A stretch of DNA of 64,000 bases from Plicaturopsis crispa FD-325 SS-3. Taxonomy: Eukaryota > Basidiomycota > Agaricomycetes > Amylocorticiales > Amylocorticiaceae. The DNA lies in assembly GCA_000827205.1 (NCBI GenBank), contig KN832567.1:844540-908539 (forward strand). Reading direction: 5' to 3'. The position numbers and the translations under genes are program-made. Below, piece after piece: positions 34,062-45,977 of the stretch (the stretch's first letter is position 1; each line of letters opens with the position of its first letter). A model generated the notes under the pieces. It saw only the letters and a program-made list of their open reading frames with translations. It ran no database searches and was not told the origin of the DNA.

Positions 34062-34931
34062 TTAAGAGAGCAGAGAGCCTCCATCAACAACGGCGTTGGT
34101 GCCCGTCACGAAGTCTGCCTTCATGAGGTAGATGAACGTCTCCGCCGTATCCTCAACCTCGCCCACCCTTCCCAGCAGGGTCCTCTCCGCGTACTGCGCG
34201 AACGCCGTGTCCCGCACCTCGTCCGGCAGCGCACCCCACATCTCCGTGCGCGTCGCACCCGGCTCGACGAGGTTTACGCGGATCGGCGCGAGGTCGACGG
34301 CGAGCCCGCGCGCGAGCGGCTGCAGCGCACCGGCGCCCGCGGCGACGATGCTCCAGCCCTTCGCAGGGCGGTGCGCGGAAGTGCCGCCAGTGAGGGTGAT
34401 GCTTCCCTGCGGGCTCAGGTGCGGGTGCGCGGCCTTGACGGTGGCGACTACGCCCCAGAGACGAACCTCCCACTGCGCCTTAAGCAGCTCTATGGGTGTC
34501 TCCAGGAACGGCCGGATGGCGAGCGCATCTGGTAGTTGTGGCCAGTGGGTTAGCGTCGATGCTGCTGCTGTGGAGTAGAAGACGTACCTCCGGCAGTGTA
34601 GATGAGGTGGTCAAATGCCCCAACTTTGTCGAAGAAGGCTTTGAGGTTGGCCTCGTCAAGACCGCCTAGCTGGATCCCTTCTACGGTGCCGCTCCCCGCA
34701 GCAACGAAAGGCTGGAGACGCTGAACGGCATCATCAACTCGGGACTTGTTCGAGGAGGATATGACCACACGGGCTCCCAATGGAAGGACCGCTTTCGCGA
34801 CGCCGAATCCCATGCCTAAATGCAACGCAGTCAGCTCTAGTGTATGCATATGAGCATAGGCGTGACTGACCTGAGGAGCCCCCTATAATAACGATTTTCT
34901 TTCCGAACAGCTTGTCCTGCGTTGTAGCCAT
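34062..34931 (-). CDS. Atypical short-chain dehydrogenase (SDR), tandem copy 3
   Basis: Three exons: 34931-34871, 34815-34588, 34528-34062; 251 aa. It begins MATTQDKLFGKKIVIIGGSS, with GMGFGVAKAV, FDHLIYTAGG, GSITLTGGTS and RPAKGWSIVAAGAG. The YxxxK dyad is absent as in the other copies. It ends VTGTNAVVDGGSLLS. Head-to-tail orientation and identical intron phases show that copies 1-3 arose by tandem duplication. Confidence 0.87.
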
Positions 34932-35638
34932 GATGGATGAGAGTGTAGTAGTGGGTTTATGGTGCCATTGCTTTCTGTGCAGCGGCCCATATTTATAGTA
35001 AATGCTTTACGCCCCCTCCTCGCATTTACGGGTACATACTGGGAGCGACCGAGGAGCGAACTTACTAAGTTGCGACTTACAAACTCGCGCGAATGAACGC
35101 GTCCATTGGACAACGACAAGGTCAGGGGGCGGAGTGCCCGAGTAGGTTCAAAGATAGGTCATCGAGACAGGTCAGGTCGACGGATTCGGCTCGATGAATA
35201 CAACACTTTACTGAGGAGGCGTACATGAGGGCTTGCCCCCGGCGGTCAGGTCGATGGATTCGGGTAAGGGTCAGGTCTAAGCCGTCAAATGTTCTGATCT
35301 AAGTACCGTGATACTTCGTCGTTGCTCCGGTACTTGGTTGTTGCGCAATTGCACATGGAGCGTCAATCGATGAGGGTCGCAACGCCGAATATGAATGCTG
35401 TCAACTTGTAAGTAGGAAACTCGGAAATGGTGCAAAACTGTACGCCGCAATGAACCAGTCGCGCACTTTGCACGTAGAAGCAGTCAAGACCCAGACCCAA
35501 AGCACCGGGACATTCGGGAGCGCAAATCCAGTCGAATTACAGAGACGTCTACAAAAAAACATGACAGGATCGTGGTCGTAATAGTTGAACACTCTCGTCG
35601 CATGCATAATCCCACAGCCAGAACCAAAACGAGCACGC
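34932..35638. other. Intergenic, about 700 bp
   Basis: Promoter side of SDR copy 3 and 3' side of the peptide transporter. The sequence CAGGTCGAYGGATTCGG occurs twice (about 35170 and 35248). No gene recognised. Confidence 0.4.
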
Positions 35639-37921
35639 TCAGTGCCTCGCCTCCACGTGCCCCTCGTCCAAGTTGTTCAGCTCGTCCTCCGCCGCGTCCA
35701 GGTGGCGCACGGAGAGCCAGAAGCCGATACCCGCGATGAACGAGAGGATGGCGACCGAGCCGTAGTTCCACACGAGCAGCGGGTCGAGGGCGAGCGACAC
35801 CCACGCCTCGGAGAGCGCGGACGAGATGGCGGTCGTGAAGAGGAACACGGACATGACGAGCGAGCGCATGTTCTTCGGCGCCTTGGTGTACGCGTATTCG
35901 AGACCGGTAATGGACGCGAGAATTTCGGACGCGGCGACGAGGATGTACGACCCAGTCTGGATCCAGATGTTGAGGTTCGATGTCACTGGGTTGTCGTCGG
36001 CATCCGTGCACGTGCCGACGTAGTTGCCGCAGGGGTTGGTCTATCGCTCTCGTTAGATACTGTTGCACACGGTGAGTAGAGACGGTACGACGCACCTTGT
36101 AGATGTAGTGCTGGACAACGGCAGCCCATATCATGGCTGCGGTTCCAGTCCAGAAGCCCCAGGCGATCTTCTTGAGCGCGGAGAAGTTGAAGCCTGCCCG
36201 GCGGAGGGCAGGGTAGATCAGTCGGTCGCAAATCTATACGCGAGTCGTCAGCGCTATGCAGTGATGACTGCGCGAATCGACTTACAGGAATGCCAACAAT
36301 CAGGAAGAACGGGTCAAGGTTGGAGATGACGTCGTTGGGGAGACCGTGTGTAGCCATTGTTGCGGCCTGGGATACAAGGTTGTTGTTAAGCTGGTTGTAA
36401 GTGAGCCCTGCACATGCAGTCGTCAGCCCTAGTTGCACCATGAGGAGATGATCAAAACATACACCAGATGGGGTACCAGCCGAACACGGCGCACGCCTTG
36501 GCACCACGCTTGACCTCGTCGACCCAGACATCGTCGAACGTCATCCACGCGGGAATCTCACCCTTCTGGTTGCTCGGCTTGGCGTTCTCCCAGAAGTCGT
36601 CCGTGTTCATCTGGCGCCATGTCTTCAACGGGTTCCACGACCAGCGGCCGCGAGCGGCGAAGCGGAAGAGGCGGATAGCAGTGGCGAGGACGGAGCCGGT
36701 GGGCGGCGACTCAATGTACCTACCCTTTCCGATCCAGAGCACGATCGGGCAGAGCAGGAAGACGGCGGTGGGGAGAGTGTACGCGAGCCAGAAGCCGACG
36801 TACTTCTCGGTGTAGGTCATGGCGATCTGGCCAACCAGCGCGCCTACATTGATGAGGAGGTAGAAATACTGTATAGTGGGTAAGTAAACAGTAAAGGAAA
36901 GACACGAGTACACTTGCCATGTAGATGCGGGCGGTGGTGAGGGCAGGGTCGACAATGACGCGCTCGCCGCTTTTGGTGGTGATAACGAAGAGCTTGGTGC
37001 GCTTGTACTGCTCGGCGATCAAGGGGGAGATGTTGGCCTTGAATCCACCTGTACCAATGCCCATGACGACCAATGCAACGCAGAAGCAGGCCATGGAGCC
37101 TTGGGTGTTCTCAATGACTCCAGGAACAGCGGAGACGACTGGAAGGCACATCATATCAGTACGATGAAAAAGCGGGCGCAAGAGGCGGAAACTTACTGAG
37201 GAGGATGTGACCGATGAACGCAACAAAGACGGACCAGCAGATAGTCTTGTAACGACCCCAGTAGGTGTCGGCAATGTATGCACCGTAGAGGGGGACAACG
37301 TAGCACCAGAACTGGTAGAATGTCGTGAGACCAGTCGAGGCACGCTGACCGTACCCAAGGGCACCGGATTGGCCATCCGGACCGCCCGCACCTGTGTGCG
37401 AGTTGGGAGGGAGAGGTTGTTGGATGAAGTTCGTCTGGTTGAGGGTTAGACTCAGCGTGTCCAAAATTTGCGCTATGAGAACTCACGAAGACAACCGAGC
37501 TTCCTTCATGCCCAAAAAAGATCAGTATGAGTGCTCAGTGTGTATGTTAAGAACAGCTAACCATAGAACTAGAAGCAGCAGGTTAGTTATTTGAAGACTT
37601 CCGACATTGGCATTGGACTCACCGAGAAACGCTCTGCCGCTTCGATGATAGCGATCACTAGAAATGAGACTCAGTGCGTGCCCTGTTTTGCGAAGAGGTA
37701 GAGAGCATACGGTATGCATTCCAGGGGACAGCATCGGCCACACGCCTCAGAGTTTCCCGCTCCTCATCGGTGGGGAACTCGAGTCCGTCGTGGATGCCGT
37801 CGGGCTCGTGTACATCGCTGTACACGCCGTCGACCGAGTGGTGAGTCTTCTCATCGAACTCATCCTTCTTCTCTTCGCTGGGGGCAACGGCAACGAAATC
37901 GTCGGGTTGAAGTCCAGCCAT
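35639..37921 (-). CDS. Proton-coupled oligopeptide transporter, POT/PTR2 family
   Basis: Ten exons: 37921-37711, 37657-37623, 37568-37562 (7 nt), 37503-37487 (17 nt), 37434-37197, 37138-36918, 36868-36463, 36407-36286, 36233-36096, 36040-35639; 598 aa. After an acidic cytosolic head come IIEAAERFSFYG (the ExxER-F-YYG proton/peptide signature, assembled across the 7-nt exon), FYQFWCYVVPLYGAYIADTYWG, GIGTGGFKANISPLIAEQ and YFYLLINVGALVG. YPIWWLTYNQL and the last helices SVFLFTTAISSAL and YGSVAILSFIAGIGFW follow. The family imports di- and tripeptides across the plasma membrane with protons. Intron 6 appears to be GC..AG (GCAAGT at 36917). Length and motif order match the family. Confidence 0.9.
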
Positions 37922-39795
37922 TTCGATGAGAAATTTGGGCGGGGGCGGACTGTAACGAAGTAAGTTGCAGGTAAAAGGGGGCCAACTTGAAGCGTCGCAT
38001 TGAGAAGGTTCCGAGGTTTTATCTCATGTGCCATTGGTTGCTGTCGAGTGTTGATTCACCGCATGGTCAGGTCCTTTGGATAACGGCTCGCAGATCCAAG
38101 AGATCGCCATCAATTTTCCAGATCGTTTTCGTTTGACCGGTCGGCCCTTGCCAGCGTGGGCCCGCCACACCCCGCCACAACCATGCTGCCACCGCAGCGG
38201 ACCGCGCGCATTCGACGCCTTTCGCCGCGCGGTATGGCCACACCCACGTCGACGGCTGTCAGTTGTGCAAGAATCTGCTTGAACGCGAATTTCCGTGTCT
38301 CCGACTGCAGCTCCACGCGTCTTATCATTTCAGGTTGGTGCATTGCGCCTCCTGTGGTAGGCTCTGGACCTCATGATATGTCTCGGGCGCTATGCTGGTT
38401 ACGTCGAGAGCAATGGACCCGTCTTTTCCGGCCGTAGTTTCTGTGAAAACTTGCTTGAAGGCTTCGTGCCTGCGTGTTCCTGATGAAGATAGCTTCGGAG
38501 CACACACCTCCATCAATGCCACGAACGATAACCTTCCTCAGACAGCCTCGGATCTTCTTCAAGTTCTCCATGCATTCCCAGCTTCCGTGCTGTGCCCAGT
38601 CCTTGAGAGAGCCTGCGGAAGAGGTGGGTCATGTATCAGAGCAGCCAAGGCCGTGCTAGGCGCTGAGCATCGTGCGGCCTGTCCGTTTCGTGGCTTCTGG
38701 ACCGGGCGACGTGCAGCCACTCCGGCCGCGTACGCAGCCCATTCCGCGTGCTCGCTGGGACTGTTCTGCCTGCTAGCGAGTCGAGAGCGGTTTTCAAGGT
38801 CTCTGTCGGTGTCCGGCCATTGCACGAACCGAGTAAAACGGGGGCAGGAGGAGAAAATTTTAAAATTATCTTTGTTTCCGTCGTCGGTTACTTTCATACC
38901 GGCGTCGTCCGCAGCCCCGGGTCCGCCGCCTACTTGGGCATTGACAGTAATTTCCGACGCGGCGCCCGTAGCTATACATCTCGACGTGTAAGGCATTATC
39001 TGGCATTATAGAGCATTATAGTTCATAGTACCACACACATAGACTGGCGAGACTGTCGAGGAACAGATTGAGCAGTGGTGCAGAAGTGGTCAGGAAAACG
39101 TGGACCGTTCTGTAGTGACTATCTGGGAGATTCTGATCGTTTCATTAATCAAGATAAACGAATGAGCGTCGAGATAAATGACAACCGATTCATATGTACT
39201 GCAGTCTGCAGATGATACCGTACCCACAGTGATAAGTATCAATTACTTAAAGGCAGCTTAAAGGATGTCAAAGAGTAACTGTTGGTTGTGCGTGCCAAGT
39301 GTCTTGATGCGGACAGCAAGCTGACTGACTGTAGGACCCGGGGCCATTGCAAGAATCCCCGAGCCCTGCCCGAGCCCGTGAGGTTGGACGACTTGGAACT
39401 GTCTCTCGTCTGCGAAAGGAGACTATCCGGGCAGTGTGCACTGTACCAGCGCATGAACGATGCACGGATTTCACGGATTTCGTATGTTTATTTATAGGTT
39501 CCTGCAGATCCTTCCTTGTATGTTAGACTTGATCATGGAGCGATAACGAAGAGGGCCCACTTTGACTAGTAGCCAGGCACGAAACGGCGGTGTATATGAC
39601 GACGGCCAAGTACGATTATCTGCCAGATAGACGGTCATGCATGTGCTTGATATAACTAGGAATTCCAGCATGGTAGATATTACAATTATGTACTGTGTCA
39701 AACCAAAACATCATCTCAAACACGATATCCAACAGGCGTATAGTAGGAACGTACAAAGACGCTCTTAGATCCATCCATCCAAAATCGACCGTGTG
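37922..39795. other. Intergenic, about 1.9 kb
   Basis: Promoter of the transporter plus unexplained sequence. Short open frames exist on both strands (for example 38392-38991 plus, 38371-38571 minus) but none has a motif. A small GCATTATA-type repeat lies near 38995-39020. Confidence 0.4.
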
Positions 39796-40803
39796 TCATG
39801 CTTGCTTCAGGCCCTTTATGAACTCGAGGGCCAATTTGGGGCTGGAGGTCAACCCGTCAGATGTGGCAGATAAGTAGTAGTATGAGATGGGTGATACGCA
39901 CCTATCCGCGGGCTTGACAGGATTCTTCCTGTCCACGAGCACGCCGCCTTTCTCGAATATGAAATGGCTGCGCTTGGTCTTACCGCCCTCGCCCGCACCG
40001 AGGGCTGTGATCAGAACCCGCTTCGGGTCAGACAGCAGAGGGTACGGCAGCTCTTTCTGCAAACGCGAAGGGGTAAATGCTCAGGGATCTACTGGGGCAT
40101 GTGTAAAGACGCGGGGACGCACCTTGGTCTGCCATTTGGTCTGCGCAGCAGGGGTATCCGCGCTGAGGCAGTATACATCGAATCCAGAGGCTGTGAAATC
40201 GGGATAGACGTCTCGGAACCCGCAGGCCTGCGTAGTGCACCCGGCTACACGAGAAGAAAATTGGTTTGCAAAATGAGTTTTCATTCTTGTGCAGACAGCG
40301 GCTGAAGAAGGAAGGCTCGGGGATCAGACGTACGCGTATCAGCCTTCGGCACCAGGAAGAGCACGACGCCCTTTTCTGCCGTTAATGTCGCGACATCTAC
40401 GTCTTCGCCCTTCTCGTTTTTGAGCGTCACAGATGGCAGCGATCCACCAAGATCAATGGCCTCAACCGCAGGCGCAGCATCCGCCTCTGGCTCGTCTGCG
40501 GCAGGAGCGTCATCTGCGTTCCCTTTTGCCTATAACACGAGGTTTTGTTCAGTAGTCATTCGCAAGTTATCCGGTACCATCACAGCAAAAAAAAATAGCA
40601 AGATTGAAAGATAAATTGGACAGGCGTCTCACCTTTTTGCTCTTCGTCGCAGTTTCTTCCGCCGAATCGTCCACGCTCCGTTTCTTGACGGGCGCCTTCA
40701 CCTTTTTCTCAGCCTTTTCGACTGCGGCCTTGGGCAAAGACGAAATGCGCGTCGACCGTCTCGGGGCCTCGGCATCTGCAGCGGGAGCCTTTCTGGGCGG
40801 CAT
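39796..40803 (-). CDS. DOT5/BCP-like nuclear peroxiredoxin
   Basis: Five exons: 40803-40633, 40529-40334, 40244-40123, 40056-39902, 39841-39796; 229 aa. A basic N-terminal exon (MPPRKAPAADAEAPRRSTRI, then KKVKAPVKKR) looks like a nuclear-targeting tail. The peroxiredoxin fold follows: LPSVTLKNEKGEDVDVATL, then PGCTTQACGFRD with peroxidatic Cys125 and Cys130 (the CxxxxC pair of atypical 2-Cys BCP types). LSADTPAAQTKWQTK, LPYPLLSDPKRVLI and KRSHFIFEKGG complete it. The closest known relative is yeast Dot5 (nTPx), a nuclear thiol peroxidase. It reduces hydroperoxides with thioredoxin. The basic exon 1 resembles that of the H1-like gene at 14986-15743. Confidence 0.9.
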
Positions 40804-41339
40804 ACTTGGCTGTTGCAGGGGAGTAAATGGAGAACTGTATGAGCAGAATTTCTCAGGATTCGATATCCGGGCGAGCGTAGTAATGCCGCAAATAGACGCC
40901 TACAGTATAAGTTGTTCAGGGGCTATCGATCATAGTCAACGAGCAGTGTCAGGTCCCCATTCCTGTCATTTACACCGGTACTCCCTTCCTTCTACAACGA
41001 TGTCAAGATGTCTCAAAGCAAACAATCACTGCGAATCACCTGGATTATGGTAACATAGACGCGGAAGACGCCCCCATGGATAGAAATTGTAAGTACTAAA
41101 AGCGATGTAGATAACGTGGTTCCGGAGATGAAGGGAGCGGAAGCGAAGAAATGAGATGACAGGAAGGGGGTAGCACCGTCTATGTGTGGTCACGACAGGG
41201 ATGCAGATAAAATACGAGCGGGGATGTAGTAGGAAGCAGTGATGCACAGATTGAGCGTCCACGAGGAAGTTATAAGTTTATGTACTTTTCGTTCCAGCAG
41301 ACGACGAGGAAGCTGTAGCAAAGCCGCGTTAATGGCTGT
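40804..41339. other. Intergenic
   Basis: About 540 bp: peroxiredoxin promoter and 3' region of the PPP1R37-like gene. No gene recognised. Confidence 0.4.
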
Positions 41340-44300
41340 TTAGCATTTGGGGACTGAGAGGTGAACCGTACCAGATGGCTGCCGCGACATCGACTCTAAA
41401 GAGTTCGCAGACGGTGACCGACTCCCTGAGAGGTAAGGCCGTGATGAAGAGGATGGCGAGGCAGTGAGTGGACTCTGGGATGTCGAGCCCTGAGCAGTCG
41501 TAGGCGACGTGACGGTCAAGATTGACGATGAAGAACGCGAGCGTGGCATATATGGCCGTGGTGGTGGCTTCTTCTGTTCTGCGGGAGAAGTTGGATGTTG
41601 CTGCTCTAAGTGCTCCCCGTTTATGGGCAATTCTTCGTCAAAGACAGGTCGAGGAGGCGGTCGCTCCACCATGGCTTCCAGAAGCTGTCGATGTGCGACA
41701 AAGTGAGTCGCAAGCACGATCGAAAGTAGGTGAGACAAACCTCTTTGCGCAAGTCCTCGCCAGCATACTCCCCTTCCATCTCGTCTGGTCCTAATAGAAC
41801 CGTGCCTTTCCTGAACACCTCTCCTTCTTCCTCTACCCAGCTTCTGGACCTATGTAACCTACATTGTCAGTTCTCCCCGGACATGCTCAACACGACTACG
41901 AAGGACTCACCTGTCCGTGGGGGATGCGACACCACCCCGGCTGAGCTCTTCCTCCGCCCTAAGCTCTGCACGGAAGCGCCGGTTCTCCTCGTCTTCATCT
42001 TCCGATTCGATCAAGAAATTGGGGGTCAGTACTTTCTCGGGCTCCTCCGGCTCGGGTGGCGCCCTGCCTTTGCCCTTGTCTACTCGAGGCGTAGGCGGGA
42101 ATTCCTCGTCATCTGAATCCCCCGCATTGTAGGCATTGACCGCTTGGCCGTTACCCCCGTTTACGCCTGCAGCAGCATTATTGTTTGAACCTGCCGCCGC
42201 GTCGTCAAGTTTGAGCCCGAGCCCATGCAGTTTGAGTCCGCGAGTTCCTGTTCCCGACGGTGCACGGACAAGGAGTGCAGTCAAGACATCGTTGGCGTCG
42301 AGGAGTTCCTCTAATTTCCCGGCGTCGGACGTTGTTTGGATAGCAGACGCAAGCTGAGCTGTCAGAGACTTGGCTCTCTCGAGGACGTCCGCAGGTGGCT
42401 CTGCTTTAGGCTCCGTGGCCTCGAGCTGGGCTATGCACGCCCTCGCTTGAGCTACCAGATCTGACTCGACCTGCCGCCCACATCAGCTGGCTAGGACATA
42501 TATGAGCTATCTAAACGTACCTGTTTCTCCTCGCCCAACCTGATTGTCTTCGCCAGCTCACTCTCCTCGATCATGCCCCACACGCCTTTCCCTAGTCCGC
42601 GCCCACTTGCGGCACCGTTGGGGGCTTGCTGTGCGTTCCGCTCTGCCTCCTCCGTGTTCCGCACACACGAGCTCAAGATATCCCTGCACATCCTGGCGAA
42701 CTCCTCGTCTCCGGGTGGGATATTAAGGTCGAGGCAGCGCATCGTATGATTTGCTTTCAGCCCGGAGCTCAACGCCATGACGCCTGCAATATCGAGGTTG
42801 TTCAGGGTGAGGTCGAGGTGAAGCAGCGACGTCGATTCTGGGAGGAATTCAGCTAGGGCGATGGCACCGGCGGATGTCATGGATGTTGACGACAGGAACA
42901 GCCTTCTGAGGGCAGTGTTCAGCGTGAACGCGGTACGAAGAGATTGAATCTACAGTCCATGAATGATGAGTCGTGCAACTATGCTAAGAGTATTGCAAAG
43001 CCACCCACCCCTTCCAACCCAGGACCTGAGCATGGGTTCTTACTCAGATCTAGGGTTTCGAGGTTAGAATTATATTTCTAGGGACGCTGAACGTCAGAGG
43101 CAGGACACAAGGAACGGAACAAGCGACTCACGAGTGCCTCCGCGATCGCAACTAAGCATTGGACATCAAGCTTGTTCTCGCTCAAGTTCAATACCTTCAG
43201 TGTCCGGTTGCGTTTCAGCACTTGCGCTATATAAGAAATTCCTGACTAAGTAGCATATTGATTAATATCGTCGCACGAATACGAGACTGCAATGCTCACG
43301 CGTAGATCATTCCCCCGCAAATCCAATGTTCGTAGGGCGCCCAATCTCGGCAACGCGTCTAATGCGCGCACCTTATCCAGTAGCGCCGCACTAGGCCCGT
43401 AATCATGTTTCGGTCCAGCGTGGGCATTCCCATTGTGCGCGTGACCATCCGATGCGGGTGCGGTAGGATGTCGTGTCGTGACACCGCCCTGCGACGACGA
43501 GGTGATGATAGGTATTGGCTGACCCGTTGACGAAAGAGGATTGGGAGAGGTAGGGCCGGCAGAGCCCGCTCCACGCCGGGCACGGGGAATATACGGTGTG
43601 TATGTCGTCTGCGGTGCAGCAGATGCGGGGTGACGGGGCGGAGGGAGAGGCGGGCCTGCGCGGGCCGGGGAGAAAATGCTTGTGCGAGGGGATGAAGGAA
43701 CGCTGAGCTGCGGGGAAATCGAGCTTGCTGGAGATACGGCCGAGGAACTCGTCGGAGGAAGACTGGAGGGATTGGGCGACGGCGATGAGGGTACTGAAGT
43801 GGGAGGCGTAGATCCTGGGACTACATCAGGGTAGTCCTTTATCATTAGTGCGAGCGCCACGGCCCCAGTGGATGTGATCTTATTATGTCGGAGGGAGATG
43901 TTGCGAAGAGAAGACGTACGCACGGCATGCGCTACTTAGCATGTTAGGTCACATCTAAGCATAACAAAATCCCGAACTCACCGAGGGCCTCAAGAGCTGC
44001 TGGCCGTAGTGAGCAGTCATCCAGGCGCAGAGATACTAGTCCAGGTTCGGGCGCTGGGACCAGTGCAGCGACAACATATTCGATAGATTTTTTGTCCAGC
44101 GGATTCTGCGACAAATCAAGGAACTGAAGGCTTTTTGCCTGCAACGTAGATAGGTAACATGAACAATGCCATTCAGCGGAAAGCGCACCTTCGCAACGTA
44201 GGCCCCGATAAGTCTGAATGCAGGTGTTTTGAGCCGCCTATTAGACGAGACGGAAAGGAACGACAGTGTTCCAGGTATCAACAACGCGTGTAGCATCGGT

Positions 44301-44991
44301 TTCAATTTCTGGATGATTCTAAGATATCGTTCACAACTAGAGTGGGCATAGTCCGACTTACATGATCGTCGAGGTCACACTCCCGGAACACCAGCTTGCG
44401 TAGGCCCCATTCGATGGTAAACACATCGGACAGGATAGACGCGGAGGCGTCTGTCAGCTGCACTCCAGATAGATCCACCGTGCGCGGATTAGTGCCCGCT
44501 GCATGCTAGAATGCGCGTTAATTGAAGGATTGGCAATTTCATATGGAACACACCTTGAAAGCCGCAGTTATTGCAGGATCTGGTCGCTCGTCGCAGCCCG
44601 CACAACATTCACGATAAAAGGACTCGACCTTGTCGAGTGTCCACCACTCCTCGGTCTCGTTGACGCTGATCGAATTTCCTCTGACCACCCGTCTCCGTCG
44701 CTCTGCCTCCCGGTCGTCTATTGCCTTCTTCTCGTCACGCAAGTTCGGTGTCGACGGTGGGTTCAACGACGATATCGGATACACTGTCGCGATTTGCGGC
44801 AGAATGAAGTGCGCGCGCTTGAGCGGTTTGCTCTCATCACTGGACGGAGGGGGTTGTGTCGGGAGGATCCTGATGAACCGCGAGAACAGAGATTGTTGTG
44901 CCGGCGGAGGGCGCTTCAGAATCGATTTCCCGGGAATTGGTATTGTCACAGCAGAGGAGGACGGCGAACCAGAGGAGGAGGAGGATGCCAT
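41340..44991 (-). CDS. PPP1R37-like leucine-rich-repeat protein (candidate PP1 regulator)
   Basis: Eleven exons: 44991-44554, 44505-44362, 44308-44189, 44138-43982, 43931-43300, 43245-43132, 43077-43009, 42949-42521, 42470-41911, 41858-41741, 41684-41340; 1041 aa. The N-terminus carries SILK (residues 23-26) and KRAHF (58-62). Human PPP1R37 has KRVTF in this region; SILK and RVxF are protein phosphatase 1 docking motifs, but here the Val is Ala. RNI-type LRRs follow (LQFLDLSQNPLD, LRNISLRHNKI, LRTLDLRGNDL, LKVLNLSENKLD). They are interrupted by an insert of about 170 residues rich in Ser and Pro. The last repeat (AIALAEFLPESTSLLHLDLTLN, MALSSGLKANHTMRCLDLN) matches human PPP1R37 closely. The C-terminal 350 residues are acidic, Pro/Ser-rich and disordered. 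The role is inferred: targeting or inhibiting PP1. Confidence 0.82.
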
Positions 44992-45105
44992 GAAAAGTCT
45001 ACGTTTATGTTACCATTTACTGTGGAAAGTGGAAAGTTACATGTGCATTGCGGTCAAGTTCGCGGTCGCGCTGTGCCGGTGGCGTTGTTCGCGTCCTCGT
45101 TTCTC
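44903..45105. repeat. Source copy of a roughly 200-bp duplication (promoter and first codons of the PPP1R37-like gene)
   Basis: This segment covers the first about 29 codons and roughly 110 bp upstream of the PPP1R37-like gene. It recurs in the same orientation at 46564-46764 with only small differences (ACGTTTATG versus ACGCCATG, and a four-base insert near 46733). Weaker similarity continues outward (GACAACTCTGTGCTCGAA near 45158 versus GACAACTGCGCTCGAA near 46815). Confidence 0.9.
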
Positions 45106-45977
45106 TTCCTCCTTGACTTGACTTGATATATCGGACAATCAGACTCGAACCGGAGACAACTCTGTGCTCGAAATATAGCGTAGTGAATGGGCCTGGTCAA
45201 CAACAGCTGCAATGCATCTATTTTCGAGCGAACAGTGTTTGACGCTGAGCAGCCGCGGCCAAGTATTTTCTAGTACTTGACTTGCATGTTCACGAAATGT
45301 TGAACGGCTTAAAGTTGCCATAAGTACTAGAGAATGTACGTTTCAAAGTGAGCTGCTTCTCCTGTGGACGACTATATCCACTATGCCTTACGGTCGTAAA
45401 GCGCTGCATTATTCCAGGTTCACCCTCGCGCGCAGGAAATTCAGGCTCTGGTTCGGCGGGAACACCGTCTGCACCATCAGTCCCGGCTCGCGACGGGGGA
45501 TGCTTCCTGCGCCTGTGGTTGCGCTGTATGGCGAGCTGTATGCGGGGGACGTTCAGGAGGGATAGCGTGCCTCTCGCTTGTGGCCCCGCCGTGGCGGCGC
45601 TGGACGTGATCGTGTCTATGTGAACGTATGTGTGTACGAATGACGGAGCCTTGCGACTTATTGGTACAGTCAAATGCAACGAAATGGCATGGGTGCATAA
45701 GAAAATAGGTTGAACTGAGGCAACTTTGACAAAAGCGTTTACAGGATACTGGGTAATTGAAAGATGAAAAACCTCGCGGCAGACACATCGGGCATGTTCA
45801 CAGGACGGGGTACTGATATGTACGCGGCAAGAGCGCCTCATGCTATGAGCGATGATGTGGCGGCGAAGAGAAAAGTGCTCACCTGACAGCCCTCACCACC
45901 TCCGGTAAGTCTCCGCGAAGACCGTCTGAAACTCGCCATGCTCTATACCTATAACGTAGTGCCTTAGCACCGAAACG
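44992..45977. other. Promoter of PPP1R37-like gene and unexplained sequence
   Basis: About 1 kb. Besides the duplicated promoter segment there is a 184-codon minus-strand frame (45290-45841) with no motif and biased composition, which I do not call. Confidence 0.4.

Noticed and set aside
45140-45175. tRNA-like B-box (GGTTCGAGTC on the minus strand)
   Set aside because: The flanking bases do not form a T-stem and no acceptor or anticodon arm could be folded.
45290-45841. 184-codon minus-strand frame
   Set aside because: No motif, low-complexity Arg/His/Pro content, and no splice-supported extension.
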